From assembly GCF_019402665.1 (NCBI RefSeq), contig NZ_VSST01000052.1, forward strand, positions 1 through 64,000: a DNA stretch of 64,000 nt, read 5' to 3'. This document shows positions 41,302-50,384 of the stretch, piece after piece (position 1 is the stretch's first letter; each line of letters begins with the position of its first letter). The position numbers and the translations under genes were made by a program. The DNA is from Bradyrhizobium canariense (GTDB lineage Bacteria > Pseudomonadota > Alphaproteobacteria > Rhizobiales > Xanthobacteraceae). The notes beneath the pieces were generated by a model. That model made no database searches. It saw only the letters and a list, made by a program, of their open reading frames with translations, and was not told the origin of the DNA.

Positions 41302-41865
41302 CTACGCATGCTTCGATAAGCGCAGGCTCGACGGCGAGCGGCCGTAGAGCTCTGCGAAGGCGGCGTTGAAACGGCGTAGGCTGCCGAAGCCGGCCTGGAA
41401 TGCGATGTCAGTCATCGTGTGATCGCCGGCATCGAGCAGGCGTTTTGCGCGCTGAACGCGCAGCGTCTTCGCAAGCTGCTGCGGCGTGGTGCCGACGTGA
41501 CGCTCGAACAATCGCGCCAGATGACGCGAGGAGATGCCGAGCCGCATCGCGAAAGACACCACCGAATCCTCGTCGAGCGCGCCCTCATTGATGAGCTTCA
41601 CCGCGCGTGCGACCGTCGAGCGCGTGCCGTTCCAGGCCGGGCAGAACGGTGCGGTCTCGGGACGGCATCGCAGGCAAGGGCGGAAGCCTGCGGCTTCGGC
41701 CGCGGCGGCTGACGGATAGTAGGAGACGTTGCGCGTCAGCGGCTGCTTGGCCGGACAGACCGGGCGGCAATAGATGCCCGTGGTCTTCACCGCCGTGAAG
41801 AAGCGGCCGTCATAGCGGGGATCGCGGCGCAGGCGCGCTGCATTGCAGACATCAAAGCTCAGCAT
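41302..41865 (-). CDS. Ada-type methylphosphotriester sensor with AraC DNA-binding domain
   Basis: 187 residues. The N-terminal Ada zinc domain has its four cysteines (TTGIYCRPVCPAKQP and FRPCLRCRPETAP) and can take a methyl group from DNA phosphotriesters. The C-terminal AraC domain shows SVVSFAMRLGISSRHLARLFERHVG. There is no AlkA glycosylase or methyltransferase domain, unlike the commoner three-domain proteins; it ends where such a domain would begin. Probable transcriptional activator of the adaptive response to alkylation. Confidence 0.85.
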   Translation of the reverse strand: MLSFDVCNAARLRRDPRYDGRFFTAVKTTGIYCRPVCPAKQPLTRNVSYYPSAAAAEAAGFRPCLRCRPETAPFCPAWNGTRSTVARAVKLINEGALDEDSVVSFAMRLGISSRHLARLFERHVGTTPQQLAKTLRVQRAKRLLDAGDHTMTDIAFQAGFGSLRRFNAAFAELYGRSPSSLRLSKHA

Positions 41866-41986
41866 GGCCTGATGATAGCGCATGGCCGCGCAGGCGAAAG
41901 GGCCGCGGGATGACCGAGTCCGATTGCGGCGAGCCGCGATGGGCAGGGCGGCTTAGAAAGCCGCCCTCGACGCAAGCCCCCCTGCG

Positions 41987-42427
41987 ATGCCAGTCTTGGA
42001 GCCCGCCGTGACCAGCCCGAAAGACATCGTCCTCAACGCCTGGAAGATTGTTTCAGTATGCGACTCGATGCGCATCGCCGCGCTGTTCACCGACGACGCT
42101 GAGTGGATCGCGCCGAAGGGCAACGCCACCGCGGTCGCGCTCGATTACACCGACCACATGATCGGCGCGCAAGCGATCGCGCGCTTCATCGCGCAGGAGA
42201 TGCACAGGATGTTCTCCGGGATCGATATCGGCTTTCGCGGCGTCTATGCCGACGACGATGTCGTGATCGTGGAGGAGCGGATGCGCGCTACACTTGCCGG
42301 GGGAGCGCGTTACGAGAATGACTATAGCTTCGTGTTCACGGTGGCCGGCGACAAGATCCGCGAGGTGCGGGAATACGTGGACACGCGCAAGAGATGGCGG
42401 ATGGTGTTCGGCGAGGAGGCTCGATGA
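41987..42427 (+). CDS. SnoaL-like / NTF2-family protein
   Basis: 146 residues: an N-terminal helix (SPKDIVLNAWKIVSVCDSMRIAALFTDDAEWIAPKG) then alternating helix and strands ending RYENDYSFVFTVAGDKIREVREYVDT, the usual SnoaL pattern. Cannot assign a substrate. Weak start region; ATG 41987. Transcribed away from the Ada-AraC gene; an EamA transporter gene follows 80 bp downstream. Confidence 0.78.
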   Translation: MPVLEPAVTSPKDIVLNAWKIVSVCDSMRIAALFTDDAEWIAPKGNATAVALDYTDHMIGAQAIARFIAQEMHRMFSGIDIGFRGVYADDDVVIVEERMRATLAGGARYENDYSFVFTVAGDKIREVREYVDTRKRWRMVFGEEAR

Positions 42428-42507
42428 GCAGGCATATTTTCCGCCGCGTGCCAGCCCTGCAACCGCATGGGTTGAGCCTCGTCGCTTGCTGACATAAGGC
42501 ATGCTCC

Positions 42508-43425
42508 ATGGATCAGCGAACGAGCGCCGACGCTCTCATTCGGAGGAACGATCAGGCGCCGGCCCTTGTCGGCGTGCTCTGCGGCCTCGCCGCGGCGGTG
42601 TTCTGGGCGCTTGGCTTCGCCGGCACGCGGCACGGCCTCAAGGTCGGCTTCACGCCGGTCGATCTGCTCGTGCATCGCTATGTCTGGTCCGGCATCGCAT
42701 TCCTGCCGTTGGTGGTACGCGGCGGAATCTCCGATCTCTGCGGCATCGGTTGGGGCAGGGGCCTTGTGCTGATGGTGCTCGGCGGCCCGGTGATGTCGCT
42801 GATCTCCTACACTGGTTTTCTGTTCGTGCCGCTCGGCCATGGCAGCGTGATCCAGCCCTCCTGTGCGACGCTCGGCGGCCTGCTGCTCGCGGCCCTGTTC
42901 CTGAAGGAGCATGTTTCCGCGTCGCGCATCGCCGGCGCTGTCGTCATCGTCGGCGGGCTTGGTGTGATCGGCGCGGAATCGATCGGCCATATCGGCGTCG
43001 ACGGCGTGCTCGGCGATCTGACCTTCGTGCTGACCGGATTGATGTTCGCAGGTTTCGGCGCGCTGCTGCGCCACTGGCGTGTCTCCGCCGTGTCGGCTGC
43101 GCTCGTCATCAACGTGCTGTCGCTGCTGCTGTTGCCGATCTACCTCATGACCGGCGGGCTCGCGCGGATCGCGGCGATCGGTATCGGTGAGAACGCCATT
43201 CAGGCGCTGGCGCAGGGCGTGCTTGCAGGTCCCGCTGCGCTTTATCTGTTCGCCGTCTCGGTCCAACGCCTCGGCGTGGCCCGCGCCGCCGTTGTCCCCG
43301 CCTGCGTGCCGGCGCTGACGGTGCTCACCGGCTGGCTCCTGCTCGGCGAGCCACCGACACTATTGCAGACGGCGGGATTGGTGACGGTGCTGTGCGGATT
43401 CTATCTGGCGCAGCGGCAGCGATAG
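42508..43425 (+). CDS. EamA-family (DMT) transporter
   Basis: 305 residues, ten predicted membrane segments in two EamA halves, starting LVGVLCGLAAAVFWALGFAGTRHGLKVGFTPVDLLVHRYVWSG. Members export amino acids, metabolites or drugs; the substrate is unknown. Ends just before the convergent PhnA-type gene. No good ribosome-binding site is seen before ATG 42508. Confidence 0.88.
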   Translation: MDQRTSADALIRRNDQAPALVGVLCGLAAAVFWALGFAGTRHGLKVGFTPVDLLVHRYVWSGIAFLPLVVRGGISDLCGIGWGRGLVLMVLGGPVMSLISYTGFLFVPLGHGSVIQPSCATLGGLLLAALFLKEHVSASRIAGAVVIVGGLGVIGAESIGHIGVDGVLGDLTFVLTGLMFAGFGALLRHWRVSAVSAALVINVLSLLLLPIYLMTGGLARIAAIGIGENAIQALAQGVLAGPAALYLFAVSVQRLGVARAAVVPACVPALTVLTGWLLLGEPPTLLQTAGLVTVLCGFYLAQRQR

Positions 43426-43552
43426 ATTGCGGCCTCCGCACGGCGCTTACCATTCGATGGCGGTAAACTTGACGCCGCGACAGGTCAGCTCCCGCCCGAG
43501 CCGCTCGGCGCGTTCGCTAGCGGATTTGCCCTGGCGAGTCCGGGGGCTCGGC

Positions 43553-43903
43553 TTACGCCTTCCTCACGAACTCCGATTTCAGATTCATCGCGCCGATGCC
43601 GTCGATCTTGCAGGCGATGTTGTGGCCGTCGGTGGCGTCCTGCAGGCGGATGTTGCGGACCTTGGTGCCGCCCTTGACGACGGAGGACGAGCCCTTGACC
43701 TTGAGATCTTTCATCACGATGACGCTGTCTCCATCGGCGAGCGCATTGCCGTTGGCATCGCGCACGCCGGCCTCCTGCGCGGCATCCGCGGCGGCCTCCG
43801 CCGTGCCGCTCCATTCATGGCCGCATTCCGGGCAGACCCAGAGGCCGCGATCCTGATAGGCGTGCTCGGAGTTGCAGGTCGGGCATTTCATCGCGTCGGT
43901 CAT
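43553..43903 (-). CDS. phnA: PhnA/YjdM zinc-ribbon protein
   Basis: 116 residues. N-terminal zinc ribbon ([25 protein letters not shown], four Cys) followed by the PhnA C-terminal domain ([59 protein letters not shown]). Named after the phosphonate operon, but not needed for phosphonate breakdown; function is uncertain. It is the full length of the family. Confidence 0.92.
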   Translation of the reverse strand: MTDAMKCPTCNSEHAYQDRGLWVCPECGHEWSGTAEAAADAAQEAGVRDANGNALADGDSVIVMKDLKVKGSSSVVKGGTKVRNIRLQDATDGHNIACKIDGIGAMNLKSEFVRKA

Positions 43904-44117
43904 CGTTCGCCTCGTCGCCCGTCACGGGCGCGCCGCACGCTTTCCGCCGGAAAAAGATGGATTGGGAGCAAATCCTTTACCATGGCTTTCAGTCCTTGGG
44001 GAACCCTTGGAAATTTAGGAGTTCAGGAAAAAATCTGCGGTATCGAGGTCCGGGATTTTTGCGGCTGCGTCGGTTCGACGTCGCTGCGCAAGGAGCGTCC
44101 AGGAGCCACGTCCCGTC

Positions 44118-44654
44118 ATGAGCGAGCACCGCGCCGCAGTCAGACATCACATTTTGCGGACCGGCATTGTCGAGTTCGACAACGGCACCGGCAAGACCAT
44201 CAGCGCACCCTGCACGATTCGCGATGTCTCCGGCACCGGCGCGCGCCTCGGCCTCAACGCCTCGCTCTGGGTGGCCGAGCAGTTCACGCTGGTCTTCAGC
44301 AGCGGACTGCGCAAGGACTGCCGGGTCGCCTGGCGCAAGGGCAGGCTGATCGGCAGCGCGTTCGTGGACGGCTATGCAAGCGCGGATGAGCAGGCCGTGA
44401 TGATGACCGCGGACGAGCAGTCCCGGCACCGGCTCGGGATCGGTGCGCGCCTCAAGGCTGCGCGCGAAAAGCGCGGCTACACGCAAGGCCAGCTCGCCGA
44501 GCTCATCGGCGCCACGCCCGCCTTCGTGTCGCTGGCCGAGCAGGGCCAGGCGGACATTCCGCTCTATCAGCTGATGCACATCGCTGATCTGCTGATGGTC
44601 GGCCTCGACGGGCTCGTCGCGGGACCGGCGCCTGAGGATGTCAACGCGGCGTAG
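44118..44654 (+). CDS. PilZ-XRE fusion regulator
   Basis: 178 residues. Residues 1-85 form a PilZ domain with the DVSGTG (DxSxxG) motif; the RxxxR motif is weak (RHHILR). Residues about 108-170 are an XRE helix-turn-helix (IGARLKAAREKRGYTQGQLAELIGATPAFVSLAEQGQ). This domain order is uncommon; it suggests a transcription factor gated by c-di-GMP or by another PilZ ligand. No obvious partner gene nearby. Start ATG 44118 has no clear ribosome-binding site. Confidence 0.8.
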   Translation: MSEHRAAVRHHILRTGIVEFDNGTGKTISAPCTIRDVSGTGARLGLNASLWVAEQFTLVFSSGLRKDCRVAWRKGRLIGSAFVDGYASADEQAVMMTADEQSRHRLGIGARLKAAREKRGYTQGQLAELIGATPAFVSLAEQGQADIPLYQLMHIADLLMVGLDGLVAGPAPEDVNAA

Positions 44655-44954
44655 GTGACGACCTGTCAAAACAAAACGTCGAAAACAACCCCATGCACAG
44701 TAGAAATCCCGAGGGATTTCAGAATGTTGCAAATCCGAAAAATCATTGACGATGGGCCGTAGCCCGGATGGAACGAAGCGCAATCCGGGAATCCTGCGGG
44801 GGCACCGGTCCCGGATTACGCTGCGCTCCATCCGGGCTACGGCCTCAAATCCACTTCGGCGATACCGAATCGAATTTGACTCGTCGGGCAAAACAGGAGC
44901 AGTATGGCATGATGGCGCCGCTGGAAGCTGGTGGCTCGCCAGCTGCGGAGCGAC
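44655..44954. other. 300-bp intergenic region containing a REP pair
   Basis: Apart from the REP pair at 44759-44840, the gap is non-coding; an inverted repeat AATCCC-GAG-GGATTT occurs at about 44705-44719. The promoter of the gene at 44955 must lie in the last 110 bp. Confidence 0.5.
44759..44840. repeat. REP pair (BIME-like)
   Basis: Two complete inverted REPs (GTAGCCCGGATGGAAC.. and its complement at the right end) around a GC-rich spacer. Same family as the RAYT-flanking REPs. The left REP has one A for G in the stem (GGAACG). Confidence 0.85.
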
Positions 44955-45602
44955 ATGCCGAAAAAAGCAAAACCAAAAAGAAAACTGAAGACCTTCCAGA
45001 CCTCGCTCGGCTTCTACGACCAGGCGATCGCCGCGCCCTCGATGAAGGCAGCGCTGGACGCCTGGGGCGCCAGGTCCAATCTGTTTCATCAGGGCGCCGC
45101 GAAGGAGACTGACGACCCCGACATCGTCGCGGCGACCATGGAGAAGCCGGGCGTGGTGCTCAGGCGTCCGGTCGGATCGGATGGGGCGTTCACCGAGCAT
45201 TCCGAGTTGCCGACCGATCTCGCTGACGACGCGGCCAAGACGAAGCGCAGGCCGAAATCCAAGCCGAAAAAGAGTCCTTCAAAGGCTGCAAAGCAACCAT
45301 CCCGCAAGATCGACGATCAACAGGCGCGCAAGGCCGCCGCGGCGTTCGCGAAGGAAGAGCGCCGGCGGGAAGCCGAGCGCCGCAAGGAGGAGATCGCTCG
45401 CGCCAAGGAGCGCGCGCGCCGCGAGAAAGCGGTCGCGAGTGCACAGGCGGCGCTGGACGAGGCGAGGCGGGAGCACGAGGAGCGGGCGGAGGCGATCGAC
45501 GCGGAGCGCGCTGCGCTCGATCAGCGTGCCGAGGCAGAGCAGAGCCGGTGGGACAAGCAGCGGATGAAGCTTCAGGAGGCGGTGCGACGTGCGCGGGAGT
45601 AG
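44955..45602 (+). CDS. Charged coiled-coil hypothetical protein
   Basis: 215 residues. A conserved-looking start (LKTFQTSLGFYDQAIAAPSMKAALDAWG) is followed by a Lys/Pro-rich linker and a long Ala/Arg/Glu coiled coil. GGAG lies five bases before ATG 44955. Similar proteins are annotated as TolA-like on composition alone; there is no TolA domain or membrane anchor. Function unknown. Confidence 0.72.
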   Translation: MPKKAKPKRKLKTFQTSLGFYDQAIAAPSMKAALDAWGARSNLFHQGAAKETDDPDIVAATMEKPGVVLRRPVGSDGAFTEHSELPTDLADDAAKTKRRPKSKPKKSPSKAAKQPSRKIDDQQARKAAAAFAKEERRREAERRKEEIARAKERARREKAVASAQAALDEARREHEERAEAIDAERAALDQRAEAEQSRWDKQRMKLQEAVRRARE

Positions 45603-45656
45603 GGGCGCGGGGGCCGGGCGGGGCGCACAGATTAAGTGGTGCTGCAGCGGGGAACT

Positions 45657-45743
45657 GTAGCCCGGATGGAGCGAAGCGCAATCCGGGAATCGGGCAGCTT
45701 GTGGCAAGACACCCTGGATTTCGCTGCGCTCCATCCAGGCTAC
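45657..45743. repeat. REP pair (BIME-like)
   Basis: Left REP is complete (GTAGCCCGGATGGAGC..); the right REP has compensating changes (CCCTGGATTTCGC.. CATCCAGGCTAC). It lies between the coiled-coil gene and the next small secreted protein gene. Confidence 0.85.
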
Positions 45744-45842
45744 GCTCGCTCCGTCGCTCTTCGCGCGCCAAGCAACCCGACAGCGAATTGGGCTTGCCTT
45801 GCTTGGCGTCCTTTTGCACTCTTGGGGCAAGGAGACCAACGC

Positions 45843-46118
45843 ATGAAGATCATGACTGTCGCGTGTGCACTCGGAACCGCCCTGGTGCTGTGCAATCTCG
45901 GAATATCGGATGCCGACGCCCGGACGCGGAAGGCTCGCGTGGTGGATGAACAACGGCTGAGGGTGGATGTCCCCGTGCTCAGGCCGACGCCGTGGGATTA
46001 CAATATTGTTCCGCGTTATCGTTATCGCCCGGAAGATGACCGGGTCGATCCGTACGGACCGCCTTTGGTGTCGTCGTGGGTGCGGTATGAGGGTTGGCGG
46101 TGGCCGTATTGGTGGTGA
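45843..46118 (+). CDS. Small exported protein with an aromatic tail
   Basis: 91 residues with a signal peptide (MTVACALGTALVLCNLGISDADA) and a mature part rich in Arg, Pro, Tyr and Trp (PTPWDYNIVPRYRYRPEDDR .. WRWPYWW). AAGGAG lies eight bases before the ATG. No family recognised; the pattern recalls small exported rhizobial proteins of unknown function. Confidence 0.72.
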   Translation: MKIMTVACALGTALVLCNLGISDADARTRKARVVDEQRLRVDVPVLRPTPWDYNIVPRYRYRPEDDRVDPYGPPLVSSWVRYEGWRWPYWW

Positions 46119-46122
46119 TCCC

Positions 46123-46221
46123 GTAGCCCGGATGGAGCGAAAGCGTAATCCGGACCATCCGCATCGCACGATCGCCCGCATGGCACGAATCCCGGATTTC
46201 GCTTGCGCTCATCCGGGCTAC
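46123..46221. repeat. REP pair (BIME-like) with one-base insertions
   Basis: The same inverted pair as at 44759 and 45657, but each REP has acquired one extra base in the loop-proximal part (GCGAAAGCG; CGCTTGCGC), an apparently linked change. It abuts the stop codon of the lytic-transglycosylase-like gene. Confidence 0.82.
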
Positions 46222-46225
46222 GTCC

Positions 46226-47020
46226 TTAATCGTCGTCGGCCGCAAGCCGCTGAAACTGCCGCTTCATCGCGTTGACCCTGGCGATATAGCTCGTGACGAG
46301 GTGATCGCCGCAACGCTCGTCGGCGATCATCGCAAACTTGCGGCGTGCGTAGGCCGTGGCGGGGCCGGCGCCGCAGAGATGGATGAAGGCGGCCAGATCC
46401 TGCCGCTCGCGCGCGCTCGCCTTCACATCACCCGCACGGGCGAGAACATCGGCGACATTGCGATCGAGATACACCGATGCGAGCTCGATGGCGTGGCTCG
46501 GAATCGCGCGGACATAGAGGAAGGGAGAGCCGCAGCCGGCTTCCGTGACCGCGTTACTGCGAATACAGAACCGCGCGGCGTCGGCATAGGCTGCGTCCAG
46601 CATCTGGAAGAGGCCGACGGCGCTGGAGGCGGGCCGGTAGATCGCGAGCGGATTGAGGCTCCATTGCCAACGCCAGTAGGTGCGCGCGAGCGGATTGCCT
46701 GAACTCTCGACCTGCGCCAGTGCGGCCAGCAATTCGGGCGTGATCGTCGCGGTGGCATGCTTGCGGAACAGCGGCCCGTATTGCCGCCAGGTCTCCGATG
46801 GCTCCTTGTCGAGCGCGTGGCCGACAAGGACGAACAGCTCGGTCGGCTTGCGCATCGTTTGATAGGCGATGTTCACGAGCGCGACGGCCGCAAGCAGCAT
46901 CGCCACGGCGCCCCCGATCTGAACCATCCGCGGTGCGCGCGCGAAAGTCTTTCGCATCCATCGCGCGCTACGCCGGAGCTTGCGAAGGCGAGAGAGGAGG
47001 GGCTTGCTTCGTGCTGGCAT
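46226..47020 (-). CDS. Lysozyme-fold protein, lytic-transglycosylase-like, membrane anchored
   Basis: 264 residues. One membrane segment (IGGAVAMLLAAVALVNIAYQ) is followed by a lysozyme-like domain. The catalytic Glu candidate is in LLAALAQVESSGNPLA, and GLFQML matches the family's GLxQ motif. Four cysteines may form disulfides. Probably cleaves peptidoglycan strands from the periplasmic side. Start ATG at 47020; ATG codons a little downstream are possible. Confidence 0.78.
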   Translation of the reverse strand: MPARSKPLLSRLRKLRRSARWMRKTFARAPRMVQIGGAVAMLLAAVALVNIAYQTMRKPTELFVLVGHALDKEPSETWRQYGPLFRKHATATITPELLAALAQVESSGNPLARTYWRWQWSLNPLAIYRPASSAVGLFQMLDAAYADAARFCIRSNAVTEAGCGSPFLYVRAIPSHAIELASVYLDRNVADVLARAGDVKASARERQDLAAFIHLCGAGPATAYARRKFAMIADERCGDHLVTSYIARVNAMKRQFQRLAADDD

Positions 47021-47224
47021 CGGTCTTTTGGGAGTGCATTGCGGAGGCTTTGTAGCTGGTTAACGCGGTCACCAGCTCTTGAAATCCGGCTTCTTTTCTC
47101 TCTGGTCGCGTCTTTTCAAGTCGCCGCTCCGTACTCCCACGGCAGCTCGTATCCTTGATGGAAATAACCCGAGGTTGTACTGTGCGCCGCAACAGGGTTA
47201 ATTTTGTGTGAATGGATCGTTGGA

Positions 47225-48232
47225 ATGACCGTCATTGAAAGCGTGGTGTCGGCGGAAGCTGCGGAGCGGAAGATGCCGCCGGGCGTGCTGGTCGAAGGGC
47301 CGGTGGTCGACGCCAAGTTTCGCGATTCCTACATCTCCTTCGTCATCATGATCGGCGGTTCGATCGCGGCGCTGGTCTGGGCGTTCTGGCAAGGCATCGG
47401 CTGGGTGGAGGTTTCGGTCTTCGCCGGCACGTTCGCGCTGTCCACGGTCGGGATCGGCTTCATGCATCGCTACTTCGTCCACCGCAGCTTCCGCTGCGGT
47501 CCGGTGATGCGGACGTTGTTCGCGGCCATCGCCACCATGGCGGTGCAGGGCTCGATCCTGAAATGGGTGAGCAATCATCGCCGGCACCATCTTCACTCCG
47601 ACAAGCCGGGCGACGTCCACAGCCCTTACTATGACGGCGACGGCAATCCCTATGTCACCTTCGCCAAGGGGATGATGCATGCGCAAGGCGGCTGGGTGTG
47701 GGATCAGGCCACCACCGATGCCGGATACTACGCCAAGGATATCCTGGCCGATCCGATCGCCATGTTCTTCACCAGGACGCGCTGGTACTGGTACGCGCTC
47801 TCGGCGGTGATCATTCCGGGCGCGATCGGCTACGCCTTTGGCGGCGTGCACACGATGACCGGCTGCATCCTGTTCTCCGGCCTGTTCCGCAGCTACCTCA
47901 TGACCATGGCGACATCGCTGGTCAACTCGGTCTGCCACAGCGACGGCCGCTACGGCTACCGCCGCTTCGATCTCGACGACGGCACCACCAACGAGTTCGT
48001 GACCACGATCCTCACCTTCGGTGAAGGCCTGCACAACAACCATCACCGGTTTCCGCGCGACGCCTACATTTCGCACGCCTGGTACGAGATCGACATCAAC
48101 GGCCTGATCATTCTCGGGCTCGGGAAGCTTGGCCTCGTGCACGACATTTTCGCGGCTGGGAGCAGAACGCGTCCTTCTGGCGGTTCAGACGGCGGAGAAC
48201 GTTCAGTGGCAGATACCGAAGCGATCGTCTAA
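47225..48232 (+). CDS. Acyl-CoA/fatty-acid desaturase (delta-9 type)
   Basis: 335 residues, membrane-bound di-iron desaturase. The three histidine boxes are HRYFVH, HRRHH and HNNHH, in correct order and spacing, between four membrane segments. Introduces a double bond into an acyl chain to adjust membrane fluidity. ATG 47225 starts after a leader that would otherwise require a TTG. A palindromic repeat begins six bases after the stop. Confidence 0.92.
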   Translation: MTVIESVVSAEAAERKMPPGVLVEGPVVDAKFRDSYISFVIMIGGSIAALVWAFWQGIGWVEVSVFAGTFALSTVGIGFMHRYFVHRSFRCGPVMRTLFAAIATMAVQGSILKWVSNHRRHHLHSDKPGDVHSPYYDGDGNPYVTFAKGMMHAQGGWVWDQATTDAGYYAKDILADPIAMFFTRTRWYWYALSAVIIPGAIGYAFGGVHTMTGCILFSGLFRSYLMTMATSLVNSVCHSDGRYGYRRFDLDDGTTNEFVTTILTFGEGLHNNHHRFPRDAYISHAWYEIDINGLIILGLGKLGLVHDIFAAGSRTRPSGGSDGGERSVADTEAIV

Positions 48233-48237
48233 AGGCT

Positions 48238-48314
48238 GTAGGATGGGTAGAGCGGAAGCGACCCACCAATCGCCGTCATCGCACGATGGGTTTCGCAAGT
48301 GCTCTACCCATCCT
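48238..48314. repeat. Palindromic repeat, GTAGGATGGGT family
   Basis: Starts GTAGGATGGGTAGAGC and ends GCTCTACCCATCCT; an imperfect 75-bp hairpin with an inner GACCCACCA/GATGGGTTTCGC pair. Related copies occur near 48906, 51605 and 52328. Confidence 0.8.
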
Positions 48315-48419
48315 TCGGGCTCGGTGCTCGACTACGCCATGGATTTGGCCACACCGATCTAGTGGTGTGCTCACTAGCGCGGGCGCTTTGATGGCCCACG
48401 GGGCACGAAGTTTAGGCCG

Positions 48420-48890
48420 ATGAACTATCTGGATCTCATGGACGACCGACGGACACCGGCGCCCTCCAACGCCATCCGCGCGTTGGAGCAACACATCGGT
48501 GCGCCGTTGCCCGCGCCCTACAAGGAGCTGCTGGCGCAATCGGACGGCGGCGGCTTCGACCGCTGCGGCGTCGAGCTGCCTTGGCGCAACGACCGCACCG
48601 TTTTGGACGTGCTATTCACGACGCATCCGACCGACAGCTACGGCGTCATCGACAATTACGATGTGTATCGGAGCATGAATCGAATCCCCCGGCTGAGCTG
48701 CCCCTTCGCACCCGATCCCGGCGGCGATCTGTTCCTGCTGAGTCTGGAGGAGGACAGTTATGGGCAGGTCTTCTACTGGGATCACGAGCATGAACCGGTG
48801 GACGGTGGCGACATGTTCGCCGATTTCCCGAACACAAACGAACTCGCGCCCGATCTTGAAACCTTCATCCTCGGCTTGGGAGAGGGGTGA
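48420..48890 (+). CDS. SMI1/KNR4 (SUKH-type) protein
   Basis: 156 residues. SUKH fold signatures: LEQHIGAPLPAPYKELLAQSDGGGF at the start, then strands with GGDLFLLSLEEDSYGQVFYWDHEHE near the end. Members are mainly immunity proteins against polymorphic toxins. No toxin gene is adjacent, so it may be an orphan immunity gene or a housekeeping member. Lies between two copies of the GTAGGATGGGT repeat. Confidence 0.85.
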   Translation: MNYLDLMDDRRTPAPSNAIRALEQHIGAPLPAPYKELLAQSDGGGFDRCGVELPWRNDRTVLDVLFTTHPTDSYGVIDNYDVYRSMNRIPRLSCPFAPDPGGDLFLLSLEEDSYGQVFYWDHEHEPVDGGDMFADFPNTNELAPDLETFILGLGEG

Positions 48891-48905
48891 ATGGATATGC
48901 AGCTA

Positions 48906-48986
48906 GTAGGATGGGTTGAGCCCTTGCGAAACCCATCGCTTCTGTCGATTAGCTAGCGATGGGTATCCCTTCGCTCCACCCATCCC
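48906..48986. repeat. Palindromic repeat, GTAGGATGGGT family
   Basis: GTAGGATGGGTTGAGC at the left, GCTCCACCCATCC at the right. The copy fills the 100-bp gap between the SUKH gene and the convergent coiled-coil gene. Confidence 0.82.
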
Positions 48987-48992
48987 GCGGGC

Positions 48993-50120
48993 TCACCAAT
49001 CCGGATCGCCGTAGTAGGGATCGACCATATAAGGCGGGGGCATCCAGGGCCCGCGCGACGGCGGCCTGGGCCGCCGGGGTGCGGCCGCCTGCGCGTGCGG
49101 CCGGGCAGGCGCAGCGGTATCGTTGTTGATTGCGCTCCGCACGGCGGGTTTCGCGGGTGCGGGTGCGGATGAAGATGCGGATGACGTCGTCGGCTCCTTT
49201 TGCAGCGCCTGGACCTGTGCGGCGAGGCGTGCGTTAGCCGCCGCATCCTTCTCCTGCGCCGCCTTGAGCTGTTGAATGGTGTCGGCCTGCTCGCGCAGCG
49301 TCTGCTCGTTGCGGCTCTTCAGTTGCTCGAGCTTTCCGTTCATGCTCGCAAGCTCGCTGGTGATGGTCTTGAGCGATTGCGCGAGATCGGACGACGAGGG
49401 GGCAGGTGCTGTGGCGCCAGTTCTTGAAGCGTCGGGCCTTGGAGCGTCAAACCCTGCATTGCTCTCAGTGTCCTTGCCGACCGGCGGCGCGGGCACCGTG
49501 CCGGGCTCATCCGCGGCAGCCAGCTGCACGGCCGCCGGTTGCGCCGGACTTTCAACCGCGGACGCTTGCGGAGGCCGAGTGGCGGCCGGTGGAGCCCATC
49601 GCGCCATGATCGATTTGGTCATCGACCTGGCCTGATCGCTATATTGCGAAGCGAAGGCTGCACCGAGAATGCCGATCGCCAGCACGAGACCGACCAGAGC
49701 ACGCAGCATGGGCCGATCTCCCTTCAGGCCTTGGTTGCGAACCTCGCTATCTGGCGCCGGCGCCGCGGCCTTGGGAGTCTTGTCCTCGGGAATCTTGTCC
49801 TTGGGAGCCTGGATAGTCTCCGCACCGGCGCTTGCTCGCGAGACCCGCGGGCCTTCGCTGCCGCGTTCCATTCCGGAAACCAGCCGGTCCAGCCGCGCAA
49901 GGTCTTGCTCTGCGCTCTTGATCCGGTCGTAAGCCCGCGCCAGCCCGCCATCGGCGCGCACCTCGTCCGGCTTGGGAGCGTCCGGCTTAGGGGCATCAGG
50001 CTTGTGGTCGTCAGGTTTGGGGTCGTTCGTCTCGGGCACCGATGCGCTCTCGATCCAGTCGGGCGTCAATGGGAGTGCGGCAGTCCGATCGGAACGATAG
50101 GACTCGCCGCCGTCCAACAC
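48993..50120 (-). CDS. Single-pass membrane coiled-coil protein, paralogue of the gene at 27370
   Basis: 375 residues. N-terminal disordered acidic/proline part with DAPKPDAPKPDE repeats, a coiled region, one membrane segment (MLRALVGLVLAIGILGAAFA), an Ala/Pro-rich linker, a long coiled coil (ELASMNGKLEQLKSRNEQ..), and a Pro-rich tail ending YMVDPYYGDPDW. The segment order, and the stretch after the membrane helix (SMTKSIMARWAPP, compare QMLAEWTPV), match the gene at 27370-28395. The start is a GTG with no ribosome-binding site, so uncertain. Function unknown. Confidence 0.72.
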   Translation of the reverse strand: MLDGGESYRSDRTAALPLTPDWIESASVPETNDPKPDDHKPDAPKPDAPKPDEVRADGGLARAYDRIKSAEQDLARLDRLVSGMERGSEGPRVSRASAGAETIQAPKDKIPEDKTPKAAAPAPDSEVRNQGLKGDRPMLRALVGLVLAIGILGAAFASQYSDQARSMTKSIMARWAPPAATRPPQASAVESPAQPAAVQLAAADEPGTVPAPPVGKDTESNAGFDAPRPDASRTGATAPAPSSSDLAQSLKTITSELASMNGKLEQLKSRNEQTLREQADTIQQLKAAQEKDAAANARLAAQVQALQKEPTTSSASSSAPAPAKPAVRSAINNDTAAPARPHAQAAAPRRPRPPSRGPWMPPPYMVDPYYGDPDW

Positions 50121-50384
50121 AACGCGCGTGCGAAGGAGAAATTATGGCGGGCTCGGGGGCGGGCGTGGGCATTGCCGAACCGGCATGCGTCGGGAGCGTC
50201 AGGTACATGAGCGAAATCGGTGTGGCTCCCGCTGATGCCCTATGTAGGTCAGCGTGACAGTTTCGCTGTCTCGTTATGAACTCGGCCGCCAGATCGCAAC
50301 GGCCCGCATTGTTCTAAATCAACAAAACCCGCTGATTGGAGAATTACGCTGACGCACCGTTCCAATCCAGGAAGGAGAGTGGAC

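Noticed and set aside
43427-44389. 320-residue frame on the plus strand
   Set aside because: It runs antisense across the PhnA gene and into another frame of the PilZ-XRE gene, and shows no domain or codon bias.
50143-50257. 38-residue ORF with AAGGAG five bases upstream
   Set aside because: The signal is good but the peptide has no recognisable feature and lies across the promoter of a minus-strand gene; not enough to claim a gene.
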